This document shows, piece by piece, positions 1-5,178 of a stretch of DNA of 5,178 bases. The notes under the pieces were generated by a model. That model saw only the letters and a list, made by a program, of their open reading frames with translations. It did not search any database and had not been told where the DNA came from. This DNA is from a bacterium (GTDB lineage: Bacteria; Bdellovibrionota_C; UBA2361; OMII01), in the NCBI GenBank assembly GCA_017853915.1, contig JAFMIS010000210.1:1-5178 (forward strand), written 5' to 3'. Each line of letters starts with the position of its first letter. Position 1 is the stretch's first letter. The position numbers were made by a program, and so were the translations under genes.

Positions 1-17
1 CAGCGTTTCTTTCTTTA

Positions 18-43
18 CAGGGTTCGAGTCCCGGCCTGCCCCG
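18..43 (+). other. tRNA 3'-end-like fragment, possible attachment-site remnant
   Basis: GGGTTCGAGTCCC is an excellent tRNA T-arm core, and CCTGCCC could be the 3' half of an acceptor stem. The sequence just to the left does not fit a tRNA: the T-stem has one A-G mismatch (CAGGG against CCCGG), there is no anticodon arm with T33, and no variable-arm stem is visible. No CCA is encoded after it. Such a 3' tRNA remnant is what tyrosine-recombinase integration into a tRNA gene leaves behind. The tRNA identity cannot be assigned, and chance resemblance is possible. Confidence 0.35.
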
Positions 44-66
44 AGCATGTGCTGCCACCACCAAGA

Positions 67-2631
67 CTAACCCCTTGCCACTACCGTGTCATACAACCCG
101 AAGTGGCTTAGACCCTTATGACTTTCGATCCCGGCGTAACGCAGCGAGGCGTCCTCATATCGACGGAAAGCAAACACAGCTTGATTCATCTGCTCAGTGT
201 TAAAAACCTTGAGCCGTATGAGCAAATTGAAGTCTTTTACTGTAAGGCCAGTCACGGTGTGAAAAAGATCAGGCTCGATCTTGGTAATGACATCCTGCAG
301 CGTATTTTCCCGAAAGTCGGTTAGATACATAAAAGCTGGGATTCGCGTAGCAAACTTGATCAGTTTTTCTTGTACCATCTTTCGTTTTGACTTGAATTCC
401 CTCTCCTCCTCCGAGAGCTGCCTCAGCTCCTTTTTTGACAAATCACGCTCCTTGGCTTTCTTTTTCAGGTCCTTCACAACCTCACTCTTGTTGATGATGG
501 CTTCAAGAATATTATCGCCAAGTGCGCGCCATCCCTCTATGCGTTCAACCGCTGCCATGGCTTCAGGGTTCTCAAGAACACGGCGTAGAGTATCGTTGTC
601 AACGTTTACGAGCAGTGCGCTCTCCCATTTACGAGCAAGCAGCGTCCCCGATGTCCCCGCCATCGCGATATCAAGCACACCCCCCGCGTCAATCTGGGTC
701 ATGTTAGCACCGTCGTACGCCAAAACAGGCAGAAACGACACAAGGTCTCTAACCGCATTCTCCGGGTTGGGCTCACCTGGTGATAGTCCGATTCCATATT
801 CCGAAAGCTGTCGCAAAGCCCGAGTGGGGGCGAAGTCGAAAACGAAACATACTGGCTTTAGGATTTCCTCCTCATGCGGGTTATCCCCGTTTGGGTTTTT
901 TATGACCCATGGAGATTGCACGCGAAAGGCAGCCTGGAAATACGTTTCGGGGGATTTTAAATTACGCAGCATCAAAATCGACGCCCACTGCGGCACCGTA
1001 ACGCCAGTTGTAAGTTTGCCGCACGAGAGCGTTATAGTCTTGGTGTCAAACCCACTACCAATCGTAGTACGCACCGGCGGAAGCGCCTCCAATCCTATTC
1101 CCGCGTCCGATCCTGCGGCGACGATCGTCTCGTAATCATGCCAAAATGTATTGTGCTTCTCCGCCAACAGATTCGCCATGGCATGACATGCCGCAACATC
1201 CGGTAAAAACCAGAAAGAGTGCTGCAGGTAGGGCAAGAGAGTTACGTCATAATACGGAAACGGTGGCCGCGATCCAGTCTTTAATTGTTCGACTGTTTTG
1301 GCCGAATAACCACCTCGTATGATATCAAGCCACTTCTGCACATCACTCGTGTGCTTGAACTGCGCTCGCCCTCCTTCGCCAGAAGCTTCAAAGAAGGCGT
1401 TCAGATCGAATTCATCAAACTCTCCTGCACTTGCAACTGCCAACAACTCAGGGGGCATCTGATACGTTAGCAAGTGTAGCCTGGGCAAGGCACCATAGGG
1501 ATTTTGCTGACTGGGATTATTCTTGGCCCATTCTTTTTTGGCGCGCTGTTCATCGGTGTAGGTCCAATTAAAAATCTGTTCCTCGATAAACTCGCCTGTA
1601 GCCAGTGCTTTAAACGGCGTACCGGAGAGATACAGATAGGCTTTAGTCGTGATTGGCAAAAAGTCCGATTCCATCTCAAGTGGCGCTTGTTTGTCGGCGA
1701 TCTTTGCTCTTAATCGATCTGAAACATTCCTCTCTTTGCTGGCTGCTTCGAGTTCAGCCTCCTCACGAGCGATCCTCTCCTCATCCCCCTCGACCAGCTC
1801 CCTGGCGGATTCGCGCCACGCACCAAAATGGTATTCATCGAATACGACTAGATCCCACTTTACTTTATGTATGCACCTGTTCTTCGGTTTAATACTTCCA
1901 GTCGCCTTGTCGCGGCCCAGCAGGTCCTGTAATGACCCGAAATATACGACAGGGGTCGTTCCAGGCACCTCAGTGGGGTCTCTACCTGAATCACGAGAGA
2001 GAAAAAGCCAGCCATCAAAATCCACGTGGGATTCGAGGTCTGTCTGCCAAGCATCCGCCACGGCTGGCTTGAAGGTCATAACCAGCACTCGCGTGGCTTG
2101 AAGCTTCTTAGCGAGCTGGTATGTGGTAAAGGTTTTCCCGAAGCGCATCTTGGCATTCCACAGAAAGCGGGGCGTAGCTCTGTTTTTCTTGTCCGCCCAT
2201 ACGGAATTGAAGTAGTCGAACGTTTTCTCTACCGCATCCACCTGCTCGCGCCGCAATCCAAACTTCTGGTGGTGAGTGCCGGTGAACGCCGTGCCCGTGC
2301 GTAATTCGGCGATGACGGTTTGCACGTCCGCTACCGTGCAGCGCATCCATTCTAATTCGGTATTCTCGAATCTTTTGTTGATGAGTGCGGCACGCACATC
2401 ATAGTCGGTGAAGATTGTGCCATCATCGCGCTCGGCCGGTTCATCCAGAACAATGGTGAAGTTCTTGATATTGGCGGTCTTGAGTTGTTCGGCCACGCGG
2501 CGTTTAACGTCGCGCGAGGTCTGCCCCACCTTGAGCAAACCAGCGTGTGCCTCATCCTCAATCGAATAGGCATAGATGCGCGGGCGAGCCTCTGGCTTTG
2601 GAGCGAGGATTTCTTCGACGGTTTTAGTCAT
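67..2631 (-). CDS. GIY-YIG nuclease / SF2 DEAD-like helicase fusion, putative restriction subunit
   Basis: This 854-residue protein is probably the ATP-driven DNA translocase and nuclease of the system. Residues about 18-113 resemble a GIY-YIG domain of the T5orf172 type: IYAY (19-22), KVGQT (34-38), an Arg-rich segment (R40, 43-45) and a closing ELEWM. SF2 helicase motifs follow: a Q-motif-like RREQ (near 128), Walker A AKMRFGKT (160-167), DEYH box (265-268), SGT (336-338), motif V GKLTTGVTVP (538-547) and motif VI QAAFRVQSPW (566-575). Charged, probably coiled-coil stretches lie near 284-313 and 714-760. The last 280 residues have no domain I recognise. I chose the ATG at 2631, which overlaps the upstream gene by 8 nt and has a weak GAGCGG 5 nt before it. 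A GTG two codons earlier (2637) is the alternative. The frame is intact and ends in TAG. The domain calls are confident; the restriction role is inferred from the neighbouring methylases. Confidence 0.9.
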   Translation of the reverse strand: MTKTVEEILAPKPEARPRIYAYSIEDEAHAGLLKVGQTSRDVKRRVAEQLKTANIKNFTIVLDEPAERDDGTIFTDYDVRAALINKRFENTELEWMRCTVADVQTVIAELRTGTAFTGTHHQKFGLRREQVDAVEKTFDYFNSVWADKKNRATPRFLWNAKMRFGKTFTTYQLAKKLQATRVLVMTFKPAVADAWQTDLESHVDFDGWLFLSRDSGRDPTEVPGTTPVVYFGSLQDLLGRDKATGSIKPKNRCIHKVKWDLVVFDEYHFGAWRESARELVEGDEERIAREEAELEAASKERNVSDRLRAKIADKQAPLEMESDFLPITTKAYLYLSGTPFKALATGEFIEEQIFNWTYTDEQRAKKEWAKNNPSQQNPYGALPRLHLLTYQMPPELLAVASAGEFDEFDLNAFFEASGEGGRAQFKHTSDVQKWLDIIRGGYSAKTVEQLKTGSRPPFPYYDVTLLPYLQHSFWFLPDVAACHAMANLLAEKHNTFWHDYETIVAAGSDAGIGLEALPPVRTTIGSGFDTKTITLSCGKLTTGVTVPQWASILMLRNLKSPETYFQAAFRVQSPWVIKNPNGDNPHEEEILKPVCFVFDFAPTRALRQLSEYGIGLSPGEPNPENAVRDLVSFLPVLAYDGANMTQIDAGGVLDIAMAGTSGTLLARKWESALLVNVDNDTLRRVLENPEAMAAVERIEGWRALGDNILEAIINKSEVVKDLKKKAKERDLSKKELRQLSEEEREFKSKRKMVQEKLIKFATRIPAFMYLTDFRENTLQDVITKIEPDLFHTVTGLTVKDFNLLIRLKVFNTEQMNQAVFAFRRYEDASLRYAGIESHKGLSHFGLYDTVVARG

Positions 2632-4195
2632 CGGCACCGCTCATTGATCGAATTGTGGACCCGATAAAACCAACCTCCTCGGGCGTCAGACCGTATTTCT
2701 TAAACAAAGCCCCATCTGTCCACAATTGTGAGAAGTCCTGGGTCGGCACAAACCCAAAAGAACTGCGAGTAATATTCTGAGTTAGTAGAATCGCGGACAC
2801 AAGAAATCGCGAAAATCGGGTGCGCAGATATTCGGCGATGTGAGTCGCCTCCTGCTTCGATCCCACTGGTCCAATAATAAGATAGGACTCCGTGGCGACC
2901 GAGCCCGGAGGCATAACTTCGATGCGAGAGAACACGCGTTTTCTACCCGCCTTATCGGTCTGTCCTGCATGCTCACTGGAACTCTTAGACAAGAGGACCT
3001 TCCAAGCATCGATAAGCTCCTCCCCCTTCGGAACGTCTTTCCGACTAATCCGGCCATCACCACCACTGGTATATAGATACAGGTCCCCTTTCTTGTCTCC
3101 CTCATGAGCTGAATCGATACCAAAGGGTCTCCTCGCCGAGACAATTGCTGAGAAAGGCTGTTCACCATGCGCTGCAATCTTTCTCACGATATTGACGACG
3201 CGATTGTCTCGAACAAACACTTCATGTTCATCCAGCGATCGCTCAGCAACGATGGTCTGCCCCCCCTCTTTAGTCTCTACCAGACAAGTTCCGGGTTCGT
3301 CGCGATTCCACAGGAAATACATAACCCCTCCGGCAACATCTACCCCGTCAAACGCCTCTCGTGAGTTTGGGTAGTCGACCAAGTGCCGTATGCGTCTGTC
3401 GGAAAGCATCGTCTCGCGGAATTCATCAAGCCCTTTTCCACCCGAAAACCACTTTGATGGCACGACCATTGACAGGAAGCGAGGCGCCAGTTGCTTAGCC
3501 TGCTCAACGAACCGATGGTAGAGCGGTGTCGCGCTCGAGCCAGTTCCACCACCATCGTTCATCTGATACGGTGGATTTCCGATGATAACGTCGAATTGCA
3601 TAGTGCCTCCAAATATATCGGCGAGTCGAGTTCTGATATTGTCGGTGTGAATGAATGGGTAGGCATGACTTTCAAGGTCAGCCGCCCGGTCGAGAACTGA
3701 TTTCGTTGCCCCACAGTACTTGCACTTCTCACCTACCCACGCATGCTCGATGCGGCTAAACCAAATATTACCATCATCGCTGGCGAACGATTTTGCAATC
3801 GAGTGTTTCCCGGAGGCGTGTCTTGAGCAATAGACGCTGCGTCGCGCGAGCAGGCTGGTGATGCGCGTGATGCCAATGCCGAATACCTGTTGGGTCAAAA
3901 TGTGATCTACGCGATTTTGTAGGTTCGGAATGTCTTTCTCCAACCCCTTGGTGAGTCGGCTGGTAATCTCGCGCAGAAAGATCCCGGATTTCGTGCATGG
4001 GTCAAGGAACTTTACCCTTTTGTCCGCCCAAATGTTCGCACCCCTGTGACTAACGGCCCACGCCTCCGCCAACGTGTCCAGCATCTGATTGGCCAAATCC
4101 GGCGGTGTGAACACCTCATCGTTCGAGAGATTGGCAATACAGGTCAAGACATCCGGATTGCGGCCCCGCACATTCAATCCGACCTGGGTGCTCAT
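2624..4195 (-). CDS. Eco57I-like N6-adenine DNA methylase with NPPY motif, putative modification and recognition subunit
   Basis: This 523-residue protein probably transfers methyl groups from AdoMet to adenine N6 in a specific DNA site. An early DEVFTPPDLANQML (27-39) matches the FTP segment that precedes motif I in gamma-type methylases. Motif I is atypical: FLDPCTKSGIFL (63-74), where DPxxGSGxFL is usual. The motif II position (VFGIGITRIT, 104-113) lacks the usual acidic residue. The catalytic motif IV is clear: FDVIIGNPPYQ (201-211). C123, H126, C158 and C161 could bind zinc. After the methylase core, a DYPNSREAFDGVDVAGGVMY stretch (274-293) is typical of Eco57I-like enzymes. Residues about 300-490 are likely the target-recognition region, because no separate specificity gene is present. 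The ATG overlaps the stop of the upstream gene as ATGA and has a strong AAGGAGG four bases before it. Whether it also cuts DNA is unknown; I see no clear nuclease motif. Confidence 0.9.
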   Translation of the reverse strand: MSTQVGLNVRGRNPDVLTCIANLSNDEVFTPPDLANQMLDTLAEAWAVSHRGANIWADKRVKFLDPCTKSGIFLREITSRLTKGLEKDIPNLQNRVDHILTQQVFGIGITRITSLLARRSVYCSRHASGKHSIAKSFASDDGNIWFSRIEHAWVGEKCKYCGATKSVLDRAADLESHAYPFIHTDNIRTRLADIFGGTMQFDVIIGNPPYQMNDGGGTGSSATPLYHRFVEQAKQLAPRFLSMVVPSKWFSGGKGLDEFRETMLSDRRIRHLVDYPNSREAFDGVDVAGGVMYFLWNRDEPGTCLVETKEGGQTIVAERSLDEHEVFVRDNRVVNIVRKIAAHGEQPFSAIVSARRPFGIDSAHEGDKKGDLYLYTSGGDGRISRKDVPKGEELIDAWKVLLSKSSSEHAGQTDKAGRKRVFSRIEVMPPGSVATESYLIIGPVGSKQEATHIAEYLRTRFSRFLVSAILLTQNITRSSFGFVPTQDFSQLWTDGALFKKYGLTPEEVGFIGSTIRSMSGADD

Positions 4196-4848
4196 GACGC
4201 CTCCTTGATGTCGGGAGACGGGCCCAAAGTTGCCAGATCAATAATAGTCATCGGCGGCCACGTCTTCGTCGGTCTAAAGATTTCATTTTTGCCCACCTGC
4301 GCGAACAGCGCGCCCTGTGCGCTCAATGCAGAGGACTGGGTGAGTGTATCGAGACGAAAGTCACGTCGTTGAAATTTGCCTTTGCCTAGATAACCCCACT
4401 CAGGGAATGTGATGGGCTTGTCGTTATCCGTCCGCATAGTCATTGCATTACCATGCACAAGATTCAGTGAAAGGACGCGGGAAGCAGCACTATAAAGGGG
4501 ATCTTCCTTGGAAAGGCCCAGATATCCTGACACAACCTCTAGCAGGTTAGCACGACACTCGGCAATGTTGTCTGGCAACAACTCAACCCCATAGATGCAC
4601 ATAAGAGCAAGCAAGGCATAATGTTGCTTCTCGAAATCTGACTTTCCGTATTTACGTTCCACCGACGCTAATTTGCGTTGTAGGATCCGGATGAGGAAAT
4701 TCCCGCTGCCACAAGCTGGCTCCAAGAATCGCGAGTCTATTCGTTCTGTCTCGTCCTGAACGAGGTCCAGCATAGCTTCCACCATCCACACTGGGGTAAA
4801 AACCTCCCCGTGGTTAGCGACGCGCTGTTTGGATTTAACGAGGCTCAT
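4192..4848 (-). CDS. AdoMet-binding methyltransferase-like subunit lacking NPPY
   Basis: This 218-residue protein, first in the operon, has the front half of an N6-adenine DNA methyltransferase. It shows GEVFTP (14-19), a canonical motif I FLEPACGSGNFL (41-52), motif II YGVELLPDNIAECRANLL with acidic E89, and a motif III-like HGNAMTM (132-138) with Asn where Asp is common. A conserved-looking EWGYLGKGKFQRRDF (150-164) follows, where a catalytic NPPY would be expected, and the protein ends without one. It probably binds AdoMet and pairs with the downstream NPPY-bearing protein, or acts structurally; this is inference. The frame is open up to an ATG at 4980. I prefer the ATG at 4848 (MSLVKSKQRV) because recognisable family sequence begins there and the 44 residues before it look like translated leader. 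Neither start has a well-placed ribosome binding site: the upstream one has AAGGGGGT directly touching the ATG. It overlaps the next gene by 4 nt (ATGA). Confidence 0.85.
   Translation of the reverse strand: MSLVKSKQRVANHGEVFTPVWMVEAMLDLVQDETERIDSRFLEPACGSGNFLIRILQRKLASVERKYGKSDFEKQHYALLALMCIYGVELLPDNIAECRANLLEVVSGYLGLSKEDPLYSAASRVLSLNLVHGNAMTMRTDNDKPITFPEWGYLGKGKFQRRDFRLDTLTQSSALSAQGALFAQVGKNEIFRPTKTWPPMTIIDLATLGPSPDIKEAS
4200..4206 (-). promoter_or_regulatory. Strong Shine-Dalgarno for the NPPY methylase gene
   Basis: The minus strand reads AAGGAGG here, four bases before the ATG at 4195. It lies inside the end of the upstream coding region. This fixes the start of the 523-residue methylase and shows it can be initiated independently as well as by ATGA coupling. 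It is the best ribosome binding site in the window. The genes before and after it have weak ones, so this subunit may be made in excess (inference). Confidence 0.8.
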
Positions 4849-5127
4849 GCGGTTACGTACCGAGAAATTTCCAACATTTCTTCCTTTGTTACTGCATATC
4901 CCCCTGCGCTCTGTTTTGTCCCCATGCACATATCCAGTATTGAGATTTGCCACTGTTAAGATTTGCAGCTCCGCGGCCATACCCCCTTATCTGGTGACCC
5001 ATCAAAGCCATCAGGCGCTTCACAGGAAGGACCGAGATGATTAAGGAATCCGAGGGCTTAGGGCAAAGGATATACCAAAGACAGCAAAAGGCAACTATGG
5101 AGGGCAGTTAGCCCGAATTTTGTACTA

Positions 5128-5141
5128 TGCACTATAGTGCA
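5128..5141. repeat. 14-bp perfect palindrome, operator-like
   Basis: TGCACTATAGTGCA is perfectly self-complementary. On the minus strand its centre provides TATAGT, one base from a consensus -10 box for the leftward operon. A dimeric regulator bound here would block that promoter. The same hexamer (TGCACT/AGTGCA) recurs in the inverted repeat 30 bp away. The repeat is seen directly; an operator role is inference, and no regulator gene is in the window. Confidence 0.6.
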
Positions 5142-5157
5142 ATATTTGGGCGAGCAA
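5131..5157 (-). promoter_or_regulatory. Weak candidate promoter for the three-gene operon
   Basis: Read leftward, TTGCTC (5157-5152) and TATAGT (5136-5131) are separated by 15 bp, shorter than the ideal 17. The -10 element is good and the -35 is partial. The site overlaps both inverted repeats, which would suit tight repression. It would leave an untranslated leader of about 150-280 bases, depending on the start codon used. The call rests on sequence matching only. Confidence 0.25.
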
Positions 5158-5175
5158 GTGCATGGATGCACTTGC
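5154..5175. repeat. 22-bp inverted repeat, 10-bp arms, operator-like
   Basis: The arms GCAAGTGCAT and ATGCACTTGC are perfectly complementary and separated by GG. There is no T-run on either side and the loop would be only 2 nt, so a protein-binding site fits better than a terminator. It contains the same AGTGCA/TGCACT hexamers as the palindrome at 5128-5141, in the opposite arrangement, with centres 30 bp apart. Confidence 0.6.
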
Positions 5176-5178
5176 AAA

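Larger units (their letters stand above)
4849..5178. other. Upstream region of the operon, no convincing gene
   Basis: This 330-base stretch lies upstream of the preferred start of the first gene. Bases 4849-4980 are open in the frame of that gene but look like leader. Bases 4981-5127 hold no open frame with coding character and no clear promoter. Bases 5128-5175 hold two perfect inverted repeats sharing a hexamer. It most likely contains the operon promoter and 5' leader. Any divergent or upstream gene would begin beyond the window. Confidence 0.5.

Noticed and set aside
281..1135. 284-codon open frame on the plus strand
   Set aside because: It lies entirely antisense to the helicase gene, is Ser/Arg-rich with no recognisable motif, and is explained by codon bias of the real gene.
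1426..1436. TGCACTTGCAA inside the helicase gene, identical to 5167-5177
   Set aside because: It encodes part of a VASAGE-type coding stretch, is not palindromic in context and lacks partner hexamers; probably coincidence.
1649..2101. 150-codon open frame on the plus strand
   Set aside because: It is antisense to the helicase motifs Ia-II region, with low-complexity Ser-rich sequence and no domain; a shadow frame.
4849..4980. 44-codon N-terminal extension of the first gene from an ATG at 4980
   Set aside because: The extension has no family-like sequence and its AAGGGGGT abuts the ATG without spacing. It was kept as an alternative start, not the preferred one.
4829..5044. 71-codon plus-strand open frame across the operon leader
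   Set aside because: No ribosome binding site or family resemblance; composition looks random.
5102..5120. Short GGGC-AGTTA-GCCC hairpin followed by GAATTTT
   Set aside because: Only a 4-bp stem with a poor T-run, and no plus-strand gene ends before it; too weak to call a terminator.
1..5178. CRISPR array, insertion sequence or transposase
   Set aside because: No regularly spaced repeats, terminal inverted repeats or transposase/integrase motifs were seen on either strand.

Overview
The window carries one compact leftward (minus-strand) operon of three genes that together look like a complete, ATP-dependent restriction-modification-type defence system. The DNA has roughly balanced base composition, ATG starts, gene overlaps and one classical AAGGAGG ribosome binding site, so it is bacterial. 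The proteins resemble families I remember from Pseudomonadota, but the host assignment is an inference and is weak. No housekeeping gene is present to fix the taxon.

Layout, in order of transcription (right to left). Positions 4981-5178 contain no convincing gene. They hold two perfect inverted repeats built from the same hexamer, overlapping a weak candidate promoter. Gene A (about 4848-4192) encodes a short protein with the AdoMet-binding half of an N6-adenine methyltransferase (motif I FLEPACGSGNFL) but no NPPY catalytic motif. Gene B (4195-2624) overlaps A by ATGA and encodes an Eco57I-like methylase. It has the NPPYQ catalytic motif, an atypical motif I, a possible zinc-binding Cys/His set and a C-terminal half that looks like a target-recognition region. 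Gene C (2631-67) overlaps B by 8 nt. It encodes a large fusion of an N-terminal GIY-YIG (T5orf172-like) nuclease domain and a superfamily 2 helicase/translocase with a DEYH box. The last 66 bases include a tRNA T-arm-like and acceptor-like stretch without a matching upstream tRNA body, a possible integration-site remnant.

Proposed joint action (inference): A and B form the modification and DNA-recognition module, possibly as a split methyltransferase, and C is the translocating nuclease that attacks unmodified DNA. There is no separate specificity (S) gene, so target recognition probably sits in B. The strict overlaps suggest co-translation and fixed stoichiometry. The trio resembles Type III Mod/Res in logic but differs in having two methylase-like proteins and a GIY-YIG rather than PD-(D/E)XK nuclease. 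I believe similar trios occur in other genomes under generic names. I cannot tell from sequence alone whether any has been characterised.
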